64,000 nucleotides of DNA from Croceibacterium_A sp044506565. Lineage in GTDB: Bacteria > Pseudomonadota > Alphaproteobacteria > Sphingomonadales > Sphingomonadaceae. Shown piece by piece: positions 33,585 to 43,339 of this stretch. The number at the start of each line of letters is the position of its first letter. Position 1 is the stretch's first letter. The stretch covers positions 1 through 64,000 of the forward strand of contig JBIQKN010000005.1 in the NCBI GenBank assembly GCA_044506565.1, written 5' to 3'. The notes under the pieces were generated by a model. It saw nothing but the letters and a program-made list of their open reading frames with translations. It did not search any database and was not told the DNA's origin. A program made the translations under genes and the position numbers.

Positions 33585-33642
33585 ACTCTCCGCGAAGCCC
33601 CATCCCTACCGACACCTTCCACTCTCACGACAGGAGTTTGCC

Positions 33643-35658
33643 ATGTTCCCTGCGCTGACCCTCGACCGCCCGTTCACTTCGCGGTCGACCGCCGTCCTGC
33701 TCGCGCTATCCTCGGCGCTGGTATTCCCGCTGGCCGCAATTGCGCCGGCCGCGCCGGTGGCCGCACAAACCGCGGCCCCACCGACGCTCGAGCGCGTCGA
33801 CGACATCACCCACGGCCCGCAGCTCGGCAACGTCACCGCGACCTCGATCCGCGTCTGGGCGCGGACCCGCCAGCCGGGCTCGTTCCAGGTGCTCTATTCG
33901 ACGTCGCCCGACCTTTCCGGCGGCACGCTGTCCGATCCGGTGACCACCAGCTGGGAGGATGACGCGACCGGGTGGGTCGAGCTCACGGGCCTGAGGCCGA
34001 ACACCAAGTACTACTACGCGCTGGTCAAGGACGGGCGCGTCGCCGACACGCGGGTCAACGGCAAGATCAATAGCTTCCTGACGCTGCCGTCGAGCGCCGA
34101 CTACGTCGATCCGCAGCTGAACCCGAAAGGTCTGTTCAACTTCGCGTTCGAGATCGGCACCGGCAACAACCAGTCGAACCAGCCGCTGCCGCCGACCTAC
34201 GCGCGGATGCTCGACGAGCTGAAGGACAAGATCCATTTTCAGATCCAGAACGGCGACTGGCTCTACGAACTCGGCCGCGAGACCACCGAGGCCCAGTGGG
34301 CCGAGGCCAACGGCGTCGGCCGGCTGCCGCGCACCGCGCAACTCGCGCGCGGCGTCGCCGGGGTGTGGGAGAACTACAAGCTCTATCTGCAGAACGACAA
34401 CCTCGCGATCTTCTACCGTGAGGTTCCCCTGTTCGTGACGCTCGACGACCACGAGATCCTCAACGACGTGACCGGCTCGGGCGAGACCGGCTACCGTATC
34501 GATGCCCGGGGCAAGCCGTTCCAGGAGAATATCCGCGCCGACAGCACGAGCAACGAGGTCGAGCGCGCGGTGTTTCGCGATCCTGCCGTCGCTGCCTGGC
34601 GCGACTACGTGGGCTGGAGCAATCCCGATACTGGCAACCCTCAGTTGCCCTACTTCGGCCAGACGCGGCTGACGGCGGGCAGCTCGGTGATTACCGACCG
34701 CGATGCTGACTTCAGCCGGCTCGACCTGTCGAAGGCCAACAACCTCCACGTGCTGTGGGGCTTCGGAAATACCGGTGTCTACCGCATCGCGCGGGTGATC
34801 GACGCGCACCGGATCGAAGTCGAGCCGGCGCTCACCGTGACCGAAACCGCGCGCTATTCGATCGGCGCGAAGCTCTACTCGAAGTTCCGCGTCGGCAACG
34901 CCGACTTCTACCTGCTCGACACCCGCTCGCAGCGCACGCTGCACGACAAGGCCAACCTCGCCGATCCGAACACCTCGATGCTCGGCGAGGAGCAGAAGGC
35001 CTGGCTGTTCGAGGAACTTCGCAACAGCGACGCCGACTTCGTGTTCATCACCTCGTCGGTCAACCTCGCCGTGCCGCACGACAACGGCGCCTGGTACGGC
35101 CAGGGGTCGGGCGGCCAGAGCAAGGACGACGGCTGGACCGCGCACCTGCACGAGCGCGACCAGTTGCTCGACGTGGTGACCGGGCTCGGCAAGCCGGTGT
35201 TCTTCCTCACCGGCGACCTGCACAAGTCGTTCGTCGCGCGGATCGCGCCCGGCGTCTACGACGTCGCCAGCGGCCCGCACACCAGCAGCAACCACCGGAT
35301 CGGCGACGCCGGCGGATCGCCGCCGAGCGGCTACTATCAGTCCGGCGACCGATTGGTGAACGTGCTCTGGGCGAGCAACCAGTACCGCAACGAAAGCGGC
35401 GGCAACTCCTCGACCCAGCGCTTCGGCGGCTGGCCGGTCTACACGATCGTCCACGTCAACAACGCGTTCAACGTTCCGACGATCGACGGCCAGCCGCGAT
35501 GGATCGCCCATCCCGAACCGCAGGTGGTGTTCGAGTTCCGTGACGGGAACTCCGGTGAGCTGCTGTTCGCCCACTCCGTCTCGACCTCCGAAGCGAAGCC
35601 GAACCCGCAACCCGTGCCGCTCGACCACGTCAAGCTGCTGGGCGGCATCGCCGACTAG
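33643..35658 (+). CDS. PhoD-type alkaline phosphatase / phosphodiesterase
   Basis: A 671-aa exported protein with an N-terminal signal (hydrophobic to about residue 45, AVPVAAQT-like end). An Fn3-like PhoD_N domain (GPQLGNVTATSIRVWART) follows, then the metallophosphatase domain with QIQNGDWLY, LFVTLDDHEILND and FFLTGDLHKSF. These contain the Asp, Asn and His ligands of the calcium/iron site. PhoD enzymes hydrolyse phosphomono- and diesters outside the cytoplasm and supply phosphate. It follows a TonB receptor closely. The protein is longer than B. subtilis PhoD because of inserts around residues 340-390. Confidence 0.88.
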   Translation: MFPALTLDRPFTSRSTAVLLALSSALVFPLAAIAPAAPVAAQTAAPPTLERVDDITHGPQLGNVTATSIRVWARTRQPGSFQVLYSTSPDLSGGTLSDPVTTSWEDDATGWVELTGLRPNTKYYYALVKDGRVADTRVNGKINSFLTLPSSADYVDPQLNPKGLFNFAFEIGTGNNQSNQPLPPTYARMLDELKDKIHFQIQNGDWLYELGRETTEAQWAEANGVGRLPRTAQLARGVAGVWENYKLYLQNDNLAIFYREVPLFVTLDDHEILNDVTGSGETGYRIDARGKPFQENIRADSTSNEVERAVFRDPAVAAWRDYVGWSNPDTGNPQLPYFGQTRLTAGSSVITDRDADFSRLDLSKANNLHVLWGFGNTGVYRIARVIDAHRIEVEPALTVTETARYSIGAKLYSKFRVGNADFYLLDTRSQRTLHDKANLADPNTSMLGEEQKAWLFEELRNSDADFVFITSSVNLAVPHDNGAWYGQGSGGQSKDDGWTAHLHERDQLLDVVTGLGKPVFFLTGDLHKSFVARIAPGVYDVASGPHTSSNHRIGDAGGSPPSGYYQSGDRLVNVLWASNQYRNESGGNSSTQRFGGWPVYTIVHVNNAFNVPTIDGQPRWIAHPEPQVVFEFRDGNSGELLFAHSVSTSEAKPNPQPVPLDHVKLLGGIAD

Positions 35659-35685
35659 GCCGTTCGAGTGCAGGAGGGATTGTCG

Positions 35686-36336
35686 GTGCACCTCGAGACT
35701 GTCGAAGAGGTGGCAAGTCCCGTGGCCCCCGGCCTGCGCCGCGACGCCGCGATCATCGCGATCGCGGTGGCGCTGGCCGGGGTCTACGCGACCTTGCGCT
35801 ACAATGTTTTCAAGGGCGTTCCCTGGGGCGACTGGCCGCACTTCGTCGGCAACAAGATACTGGCCGTCGCTGCCCTGATCCTGATTGTGCAGTCCATCTG
35901 GCGCCTCGCCTCGCGCCGGGTACGGCCGATCCGGCGGCTCATGGCGACGGCCGGCCTGCTGGCGATGGTCCACTCGCTACTGTCGCTCGGGCTGCTGGAC
36001 CCGGTCTATTTCGAGAAGTTCTATGGCGGACGCGGGTTTTCACTCACCGGCGGTCTTTCGCTCCTCCTGGGATCGTTCGCGACGGCGCTGCTGCTGCGCG
36101 GTCATGGCGCCAGGGGAACTTCGGCGCCGGTTCCCGCGAGCTTGCTGCTCGGATCGACCGCGGCCCTCACCACCTTCCATTTGGCGCTTCCCGCGACGTC
36201 GAGCTGGCTCCAGCCGGCCGCCTGGCCCGGTGGAATGCCTCCGCTGACCCTGCTGTCGTTCGCAATCGGGGCCGCCGGAGTCGCGCTTGCGTTCCGAACG
36301 TGGGCGCGTGGCCGATCTGAGCTCGTCAGAGCGTGA
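35686..36336 (+). CDS. Integral membrane protein behind phoD
   Basis: A 216-aa protein with six likely helices. GTG at 35686 is taken as start because AGGAGG (35672-35677) is 8 nt before it. An in-frame GTG at 35668 would lie upstream of that site. The protein contains a WPHFVGNKILAVAALILIV segment and His residues in helices (MVHSLLSLG, TTFHLALP), somewhat like haem-binding ferric-reductase-type membrane proteins. The resemblance is weak and no function is assigned. Its 3' end overlaps the convergent RTX gene by 11 bp. Confidence 0.6.
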   Translation: MHLETVEEVASPVAPGLRRDAAIIAIAVALAGVYATLRYNVFKGVPWGDWPHFVGNKILAVAALILIVQSIWRLASRRVRPIRRLMATAGLLAMVHSLLSLGLLDPVYFEKFYGGRGFSLTGGLSLLLGSFATALLLRGHGARGTSAPVPASLLLGSTAALTTFHLALPATSSWLQPAAWPGGMPPLTLLSFAIGAAGVALAFRTWARGRSELVRA

Positions 36337-38782
36337 AGTCGGACGTGATCAGGGCGTGGATACCGTTGATGCGGATGAAGAAGTCGGCCGTGCCGTCGCC
36401 ATTCGTGTCGCCTTCAACATAAGTGAAGTTGTTGACGTGGGAATAGCGTAGCTGGCCGGCCACGCCGCTGAAGGCCGCGCTGCCGATGAAGCTGAAGTTC
36501 TGGTCTCCGGCGACCGTAGTGTCGGCGTCCATCGGCCGCAGGCGGATCGTATCGACCGACTGCTCGAACTGGGTGATGCGATCTGCCGTGTTCCTCGTCG
36601 CCCCGGTGTCGCCGTCGTCGAACACGAACACGTCGCGATCGTCGCCGCCGACGAGAGTGTCGAGGCCGGCACCGCCGACGAGCCAGTCTTCGCCGCCTCT
36701 TCCGATCAGCGTGTCGTCGCCGTCGTAGCCGTACAGCCGATCGTTCCCGGCCCGGCCGTCGATCGTGTCCGAGTTGCCGTTGCCCTGGATCTGGTTGTCG
36801 AGGCCGTTGCCCGTGCCAACCGTCGCCAGTGCGCCCATCACAAGTTCCTCGACGTGGTCCGGGAGCGTGAAGTCGATGTCCGCGCGAACGCGGTCCCGTC
36901 CCTCGTTGGCGAGCTCCACGACCATGTCGCCGGCGTTGCCGACGCGATAGGTGTCGTCGCCCGGCCCGCCTCTCATGACGTCGTTGCCCTGCCCCCCGTT
37001 GAGGACGTCCGCACCGCCTTCGCCCAAGAGCCGGTCTTCGCCCGCTCCGCCGTTGAGGACGTCCGCGCCGCCTTCGCCGAAGAGTCGGTCGTCACCTGCT
37101 CCGCCGCTGACCGTGTCGATCCCGCCTCCCGCGCGAATCACGTTCGCTCCCGACGATCCGGTAAGCACGTCGTCGCCGCCACCGGTCGTCAGGTTCTCGA
37201 AGTTGACGAAAGTATCGCCGCTGGCGTCGCCGCCGCTGGCGGTCCCGGTCGCGAGCGATACCGTGTAGCTCGTGCTCCCGGTGTAGAGCAGCGTATCAAT
37301 TCCGGCCCCGCCGTTGAGGCTGTCGCCTCCCGAACCGCCTTCGATCGTGTCGTTGCCCCCACGGCCGGACAAGGTGTCCGCACCTCCTCCGCCAGTCAGC
37401 ACGTTTGCGCCCGACGACCCGATCAGGGTGTCGGCCCCGCCTCCTCCCGTCACATTCTCGAAGTTGACGTAAGCGTCACCTTCCGCGTCGCCGCCGCTGC
37501 CCGTGTTGGTGGTCAACGACACGGTGACAGGAGTGAACCCCGTGAAAAGAAGCGTGTCGATGCCCGCGCCACCGTTGAGATCGTCGGCGCCCGCGCCTCC
37601 TTCGATGATGTCGTCCCCACCCCGGCCCGTGATCGTGTCGTCGCCGGCACCGCCGCGGATGAGGTTCGCGTCCGTCGAGCCCTGGAGCGTGTCGTTGCCG
37701 ACGCCCGCGACGAGGTTCTCGAAATTGACGAAGCTTTCGCCGGTGTAGTTCGTCTCGCCGGTCTCGAGATTGACCACGTAGTCGAAGCTCCACGAACTGA
37801 CGTCGAGCGTATCGATGCCGTCTCCGCCATCGAGGAATTCCGGCGTGCCGGACGCCGCGTGGATCACGTCGCTCCCCGCACCGCCGAAGTAGCTGCCGGA
37901 CCCGCTCGAATAGATGACGTCGCGACCGCCGTTGCCATAGACCTGGTCGTCTCCGCCACCGCCGTAGAGCACGTCGTCTCCCACGCCACCGGTGATGATG
38001 TCGGCGCCGCCTCCGCCATGGATCAGGTCGTTTCCGGCACCGCCGTCGATCGTGTCCGTAGCTCCCTGCCCGAACAGCTGGTCGTCGCCCTCACCACCGC
38101 TAATGATGTCGGATCCCATGACCGAGTTCGAGGTGGTCGAATGACCGGAGACGCTGACGTTCAGCACGAACGTCGAATTCTGGCTGAACGTCCCGGACGG
38201 TCCGTCGCCATAGGGCCGGACCCGGATGTAGTAGAGCCCTGCCGCCGGCGCGACGTACGCTCCGTAGGGATCGCGCGAGTTGCCGAGGCTGTTGTAGGCG
38301 TAGGATCCGAGCCCTCCATCGGTGATGAGGCTGTCGTCGAAAGTGGCGAGAATCGTTCCGGCGCCGTTGAGGATTTCGACGATCAGGTCCTCCGAAGGAC
38401 CGATCGGACCGCTCTGGCCATAATCGATATCGACCGTCAGTGTGTGGCCGGCCCCGACCGTCACCGAGAAATACTCGGCTTGGCCGATCGTCGCTTCGAC
38501 GATTGCCGTCGCGTGCGGAACGAAGGTGTTGCCGATCGTCGGGTTCTCGTCGGTCGTCCATAGGGAGGACGAATCGAGCGCCAGCGCCGTGCCTATGGCG
38601 CCGTTCGTAGTATTCCGATCGGGGATAAGGGTATTGCCCGCATCGGCCATTACCCAGTCGTCGCCGCCGTTGCCGTTGATCGTATTGGCGTTCGTAAAGG
38701 TAGATCCCTGATAGCCGATGACGAAGTCGTCGTTCTCGGTTCCGGCCATCGGCTGGCCCGTGTAGATGTAGCTGATAGCCAT
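36326..38782 (-). CDS. RTX calcium-binding secreted protein
   Basis: An 818-aa acidic protein. An N-terminal PPC-like beta domain (about residues 60-220) is followed by more than twenty glycine-aspartate nonapeptides of the GGAGNDLIH / GGGGDDQVY type that bind Ca2+ and fold outside the cell. Three modules of roughly 90 residues (each with a VSL...SGGDA...VNFEN core) interrupt the repeats. The end (AGQLRYSH, VEGDTNGDGTADFFI, DFTL) is a type I secretion signal of the serralysin C-terminal kind. The ATG at 38782 has AGGGAGG 7 nt upstream. No type I secretion genes are nearby. No enzyme domain was recognised, so an adhesin or surface-layer role is likely. Confidence 0.88.
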   Translation of the reverse strand: MAISYIYTGQPMAGTENDDFVIGYQGSTFTNANTINGNGGDDWVMADAGNTLIPDRNTTNGAIGTALALDSSSLWTTDENPTIGNTFVPHATAIVEATIGQAEYFSVTVGAGHTLTVDIDYGQSGPIGPSEDLIVEILNGAGTILATFDDSLITDGGLGSYAYNSLGNSRDPYGAYVAPAAGLYYIRVRPYGDGPSGTFSQNSTFVLNVSVSGHSTTSNSVMGSDIISGGEGDDQLFGQGATDTIDGGAGNDLIHGGGGADIITGGVGDDVLYGGGGDDQVYGNGGRDVIYSSGSGSYFGGAGSDVIHAASGTPEFLDGGDGIDTLDVSSWSFDYVVNLETGETNYTGESFVNFENLVAGVGNDTLQGSTDANLIRGGAGDDTITGRGGDDIIEGGAGADDLNGGAGIDTLLFTGFTPVTVSLTTNTGSGGDAEGDAYVNFENVTGGGGADTLIGSSGANVLTGGGGADTLSGRGGNDTIEGGSGGDSLNGGAGIDTLLYTGSTSYTVSLATGTASGGDASGDTFVNFENLTTGGGDDVLTGSSGANVIRAGGGIDTVSGGAGDDRLFGEGGADVLNGGAGEDRLLGEGGADVLNGGQGNDVMRGGPGDDTYRVGNAGDMVVELANEGRDRVRADIDFTLPDHVEELVMGALATVGTGNGLDNQIQGNGNSDTIDGRAGNDRLYGYDGDDTLIGRGGEDWLVGGAGLDTLVGGDDRDVFVFDDGDTGATRNTADRITQFEQSVDTIRLRPMDADTTVAGDQNFSFIGSAAFSGVAGQLRYSHVNNFTYVEGDTNGDGTADFFIRINGIHALITSDFTL

Positions 38783-38904
38783 GGCGCGCCTCCCTACGGA
38801 GTCGGGACGAAGCCCTGACACGTGGAATTCGTGTCATACACCGAAACGCGCCGCAATGCGCCTGCCGACGGCGAAGACGTCCCGCCCGCCCTGAAAGGCG
38901 CTTC

Positions 38905-40023
38905 TCAGCTCCGCTGCGGTTGCGCCTCGGAGACCGGCGGATAGGGCATGACCAGCGTTCCGTCCGGCGCGGCGGTGAAGGTCGTCTGGGTCGGGTAGGC
39001 GAACTCGATCCCGCGTTCCCGGAAGGTCCGCACGAGGCCGAAGGCGATCTGCTCCTGCGCCGCGAAGGCCTTGTCGCCCTCGCCGGTATCGACTTCGAAG
39101 ATCAGGTCGAAATCGATCGAGCTCGGGCTGAACGTGCGGAAACCCGCGCGCACGACGCGATGCCCCGCCTTCTCCACCTCGCCGCGCATCAGCGCGGGAA
39201 GCTCGGCCAACAGCTCGGGCGGCGTCTGGTAGATCACCCCGATCACGAGCTGGAAGCGAAACAGCTGCCGCCCGGTGAAGTTGGTCACTTCCTGCGCCAG
39301 CAGCTGGGTGTTGCCGATGATCCTGAGCTCGCCCGTTAGCGAGAGGATGCGGGTCGACTTGAGCCCGATCTTCTTGACGGTTCCGGTGACCGGACCCTCC
39401 TTGCCCTGGAAGGTGATCGTGTCGCCGACGCGGAACGGCTTGTCGAACAGGATCGACAGCGCCGCGAACAGGTCGGAGAAGATGCCCTGTGCCGCGAGGC
39501 CGATGGCGATGCCGCCGATCCCGAGCCCGGCGACGAGGCCGGTGACGTTGGCTCCGAGGTTGTCGAGGATGACGACGGCGGCGATCGCGAACACGGCGAT
39601 CGAGACCAGCAGCTTGATGATGCTCATCGCGCTGGCGAGGCCGCTGGCGTCGGTTTCGTGCTCGCCCGCCCGGAGCGCGATCATCCCGAGGATCAGCGCC
39701 CGCGCCCAGATCGCACCCTGCAGAGCGGCGGCCACGGTGAACAGGAAGCCGATCGTCTTGGCGACGTCCTGCGGCGGGTGCAGGTATCCCTCGACCAGCT
39801 GCAAGGCGAGCGCGAGAAGGAACCACAACCGCGTCTTGCGCACGACGCTGGCGAAGACGCCGGCGAAAGCGTGCTGCGGCCCGAGACGGTTGCAGGCCCG
39901 CAGGATCAGGGCGCGCACGCCGTAGAGCAACGCGACGATGCCCGCGGCGAAGGCCAGCGCGAGCGCGATCTCGCTCAGGTTGTCGGTCGCCCAGGCCAGG
40001 ATCGACGGACGCGGCGCGGCCAT
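38905..40023 (-). CDS. MscS-family mechanosensitive ion channel
   Basis: A 372-aa protein with about four N-terminal helices, then the pore helix region (NLGANVTGLVAGLGIGGIAI, AAQGIFSDLFAALSILFD) and the cytoplasmic beta domain (KPFRVGDTITFQGKEGPVTG). These are hallmarks of MscS-type channels that release solutes on hypo-osmotic shock. A second MscS-like channel is encoded at 57292. No operon partner is evident. Confidence 0.92.
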   Translation of the reverse strand: MAAPRPSILAWATDNLSEIALALAFAAGIVALLYGVRALILRACNRLGPQHAFAGVFASVVRKTRLWFLLALALQLVEGYLHPPQDVAKTIGFLFTVAAALQGAIWARALILGMIALRAGEHETDASGLASAMSIIKLLVSIAVFAIAAVVILDNLGANVTGLVAGLGIGGIAIGLAAQGIFSDLFAALSILFDKPFRVGDTITFQGKEGPVTGTVKKIGLKSTRILSLTGELRIIGNTQLLAQEVTNFTGRQLFRFQLVIGVIYQTPPELLAELPALMRGEVEKAGHRVVRAGFRTFSPSSIDFDLIFEVDTGEGDKAFAAQEQIAFGLVRTFRERGIEFAYPTQTTFTAAPDGTLVMPYPPVSEAQPQRS

Positions 40024-40370
40024 CAGCCCGCCTCGCCGCCGCGCCGCGCCAGCGCGATCCTGTCGTCGAGGATGGTCGGGCCGTCGCTGGTCACTGTGCG
40101 CTCCGCGTTGCTCTGTCGAACGAGCCTAACGATGACTAACTCGCCAGTCACTCTCTTCGGTCACCCTCGTCTGTCGGGATTCTTGACAGCCTTAACAAGG
40201 GTTAACGGGCCGGAAACCATCGTCTGCCGCGGTTTTTCGCCGGTGCGCGAGACTGGCACGGGTCGTGCAACATAAACCGTACCCGACCAAGTTCTTCGAA
40301 CGAGGCGGAGCCGACCCCTGGTCCCCCCCAAGTCTCCCGGCTCCGCCTCCCCGAAGCTCCCGACAGCCAC
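40024..40370. other. Intergenic region between mscS and TonB receptor genes
   Basis: About 350 bp upstream of mscS (minus strand). It contains AT-richer sequence around 40120-40290 that may carry the mscS promoter. No gene, RNA or distinctive repeat was seen. Confidence 0.45.
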
Positions 40371-40395
40371 GAAAAGGGGGAGCCCGAGGCTCCCC
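40371..40395 (-). terminator. Rho-independent terminator of the TonB receptor gene
   Basis: Read on the minus strand: GGGGAGCC, loop TCG, GGCTCCCC, then CTTTTTC. It begins 24 bp after the receptor stop codon. Confidence 0.85.
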
Positions 40396-40418
40396 TCTCG
40401 CCGTCATCCGCCTTCGCG

Positions 40419-43112
40419 TCAGAAGCGGAAGCGGACGGTCCCGCCGTAGGTCCGCGGATCGTTCGGATAACCCGAGATGCCGCGCGGTTGTGCCGGAGTG
40501 TCGAAGATCGTCCCGAGCTCGCGGTTGTCGAGCAGGTTGCGGGCCCACAGCATGAAGCTCAGGCCGCTGTCGAGATCGTAGGAGATCGACGCGCTGAGAT
40601 CCTCGACCTCGCGCGTGAATGGCGCGGCCGCTGCCAGCGCCGGGCCCGCATCGGCGATCGTGCCGTCGGGGTTGCGCACGAGGAAGTTGGGCAGGCCCTC
40701 GACCAGCTGGTGCTCGTCCTGCCACAGGAACGAGGCGCGCGGCACCACCCGGCCGTTGCCGACCTCGAACTCGTATTGCGCGCCGATCACGACCGACCAC
40801 TCGGGAATGCCCGCCGGGCGCGTGCCCGAAAGGTTGCCGACCGCCGAGATCTGGAAGTCGTCGTAGACCGGATCGAGATAGGTGATCCCGAGATTGAGCG
40901 TCAGGGCGTCGGCGATCGTCGCCTGGCCCTCGAACTCGACACCGAAGGTGCTCTGCTTGCCGGCGTTGAGCAGCACGAAGCCCGACCCGGTGAAGATGTT
41001 GGACTGGAAGCCCTCGATCTCCTGGTCGAACACCGCGAGATTGGCCGAGACGTTGCCCCAGTTGGCCTTGATCCCGCCCTCGATGACCCGCGATTCCTCG
41101 GGTCCGGCGAAGCGGCTGCCGACCGAAAGATTGTTGACCCCGAGTCCGCCGCCGATCAGCGCCGCGCGGTCGGCCGCCGTCGGCCGGCTGTCGCGCGACA
41201 GGTTGATCGAGCTCGCCTTGTAGCCGGTCGCGTAGCTCAGGTAGACGTTGATCACGTCGCTGAGGTCGTAGGCCAGCCGGATCGTGTAGCTGAAGTTGTC
41301 GTCGTTGACCTTGTTGCCCTCGACCGCGTTGGGCACGTTGACGAACGGCGGCATGAACTGCAGCGCGCGCAACGGCGCCAGCGGGTTGGCCGCCGGATTG
41401 TTGGCATTGGCCCCGGCATAGGCGGTCGCCCCCGCCTGGATCGCGGCGAACGCGGCCGGGTTGGCGCCGGCGAAGGCGGCAATCTCCGCGGGCGTCGCCG
41501 GTCGGCCGAGGCCCGCCGCCGTGCCGACGCCCTGTGCCAGCGCGCCGCCGAACAGCAGCTGGCCGCGGAACCCGGCGTATTGCGGCGCGTCGAGGTCGAT
41601 CGACGAGAACACATCGCTCGAGACGGCATTGGTGACGTAGGTCTTGCTGTCGTCGGTGTAGTTCCCGCCGAGAGTCAGCACGAGGCCGTCGGCCAGCTCG
41701 AAGTCGACCTGCCCGAACAGCGAGAACGCTTCGGACTCGAGCCTGTACTCCTCGTTGAAGCCCTGTCCGGAAGCGAGGAACTGCCCGGCGTAGTTGACCC
41801 CGTCGGCCGCGCCGAACACCGCTTCGAGCGTCGGCAGGCTCAACGCCCCGCCGGACAGCTGCTGGACGAGGATGTCGGCATAAGTGCGGAACTGGCTCGC
41901 GTAGATCAGCTGGTTCAGCTGGTCGATGTCCTCGCTGATGTAGAACGCCCCGAGCAGCAGGTCGACGCGGTCGCCGATCTCGCCGGTCAGCCGCAGCTCC
42001 TGGGTGAAGGTGCCGATATCGAGGTCCTGGAAGTTCGGATAGATCAGGTCGGCGCTGGTGAAATCGGAATCCTGCACCGTGACCGCGTCGGTCTTGCGAT
42101 AGGCGGTGATCGAGGTCAGCGTGAAGGCGTCGCTGACGTCGAGGTCGAACTGGGCGGAGACGCCGTAGTTCTCGATATCGTTGGTCGAGTTGAAATTGTT
42201 GTAGACGACATTGTCGAATCTGTCGGCCGGCGCGTTCACCTGCCCGCCGAGGGCAAAGACAACCGGGGTGGCGATGCCGTTCTGGAGGTTGACCACCGCG
42301 CAGCAGTTCTCGTCGATCTTGTCGTAATCGGCGATCACCCGCGCCCGGAAGCTGCCGCCGTCGTCGAACAGCAGCTGTCCGCGGACAAATCCGCGGTCGC
42401 GCTCGTTGGTGCGGTCGCCGGTGCCGGCGTCGCGGAAGAGCCCGTCGCGCGTGTTATAGCCGGCCGCGAGGCTGGCTGCGAAGCTGTCGGACAGCGGGCC
42501 GGTGACGTGGCCCTTGAGGATGATCTGGTCGTAGTTGCCGTAGGTCGCTTCGACCATCCCGCCGAGCTCGAACTGCGGCTCCTGCGTGGTGATCGAGATC
42601 ACGCCCGCCGAGGCGTTCTTGCCGAACAGCGTCGACTGCGGCCCGCGCAGCACTTCGATCCGCTCGACGTCGGGCAGGTCGGTGATCTGCGCCGCGGTGC
42701 GCGAGCGGTAGACGTTGTCGACGAACACGCCGACCGACGGCTCGATACCGGCGTTGTTGGCGCCGTTGCCGAAGCCGCGGATGAAGAAGTTGGTGTTGGC
42801 GCTGCTCTGCCGCTGGCCGACGCTGAGCGAGGGCACCACGGTCTGCAGATCGCGCAGGTCGCGGATCTGGGCGCGCTCGAGCGTCTCCGACGTCGTCACG
42901 CTGACGGCGACCGGGGTGTCCTGGAGTGTCTTCTCGCGCTTGGTCGCGGTGACGAGAATGAGGTTGCCCGAGCCGGACTCGTCCTCGGCGGCCGTCTCGG
43001 CCGGCGTGTCCTGGGCAGTAGCGATCCGGGGAGTGCAGAGCGCCGTGGCGGCCGACCCGCACAGCAACAGCCCGCGCACGAAACCGGCCTTGCCGGCGCC
43101 GACATTCCGCAT
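40419..43112 (-). CDS. TonB-dependent outer-membrane receptor
   Basis: An 897-aa receptor with a signal peptide (hydrophobic LLLCGSAATALC, cleavage near ATAQ), the plug motifs LILVTATKREK and GPQSTLFGKNASAGVIS, and a long barrel. An Ala-rich insert near residues 430-475 precedes the end TVRFRF with its terminal Phe. Two starts are possible. ATG 43127 directly abuts GGGAG, while ATG 43112 has GGAG 9 nt upstream and is preferred. It is a single-gene unit with its own terminator. The ligand is unknown; it resembles the large sphingomonad receptor families rather than siderophore receptors of enterics. Confidence 0.92.
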   Translation of the reverse strand: MRNVGAGKAGFVRGLLLCGSAATALCTPRIATAQDTPAETAAEDESGSGNLILVTATKREKTLQDTPVAVSVTTSETLERAQIRDLRDLQTVVPSLSVGQRQSSANTNFFIRGFGNGANNAGIEPSVGVFVDNVYRSRTAAQITDLPDVERIEVLRGPQSTLFGKNASAGVISITTQEPQFELGGMVEATYGNYDQIILKGHVTGPLSDSFAASLAAGYNTRDGLFRDAGTGDRTNERDRGFVRGQLLFDDGGSFRARVIADYDKIDENCCAVVNLQNGIATPVVFALGGQVNAPADRFDNVVYNNFNSTNDIENYGVSAQFDLDVSDAFTLTSITAYRKTDAVTVQDSDFTSADLIYPNFQDLDIGTFTQELRLTGEIGDRVDLLLGAFYISEDIDQLNQLIYASQFRTYADILVQQLSGGALSLPTLEAVFGAADGVNYAGQFLASGQGFNEEYRLESEAFSLFGQVDFELADGLVLTLGGNYTDDSKTYVTNAVSSDVFSSIDLDAPQYAGFRGQLLFGGALAQGVGTAAGLGRPATPAEIAAFAGANPAAFAAIQAGATAYAGANANNPAANPLAPLRALQFMPPFVNVPNAVEGNKVNDDNFSYTIRLAYDLSDVINVYLSYATGYKASSINLSRDSRPTAADRAALIGGGLGVNNLSVGSRFAGPEESRVIEGGIKANWGNVSANLAVFDQEIEGFQSNIFTGSGFVLLNAGKQSTFGVEFEGQATIADALTLNLGITYLDPVYDDFQISAVGNLSGTRPAGIPEWSVVIGAQYEFEVGNGRVVPRASFLWQDEHQLVEGLPNFLVRNPDGTIADAGPALAAAAPFTREVEDLSASISYDLDSGLSFMLWARNLLDNRELGTIFDTPAQPRGISGYPNDPRTYGGTVRFRF

Positions 43113-43339
43113 GTTGGTAGTCTCCATCTCCCAGGCCCGGTGAGCCGTTTGACCCTCCCGGCAGCTCCTGCGCCCCGGCAGGTGATAAACTTCGGTCGCT
43201 AATGAAACAATCGGCTGTGGATAAGCCCGAACGCGGCAGCCGCGGCTGTTGCCAACCTGCCACGGTGCCCCTCGGCACTATCGACGGCGCGAGAAGGCGC
43301 CCCCTCGCCTTCGCGGCGCGCATCGCATAAGGGTCCGCG

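Noticed and set aside
36854..38563. A 569-codon open frame opposite the RTX gene
   Set aside because: It mirrors the glycine-aspartate repeats. Its protein is a low-complexity Val/Arg/Ala string without domain or start signal.
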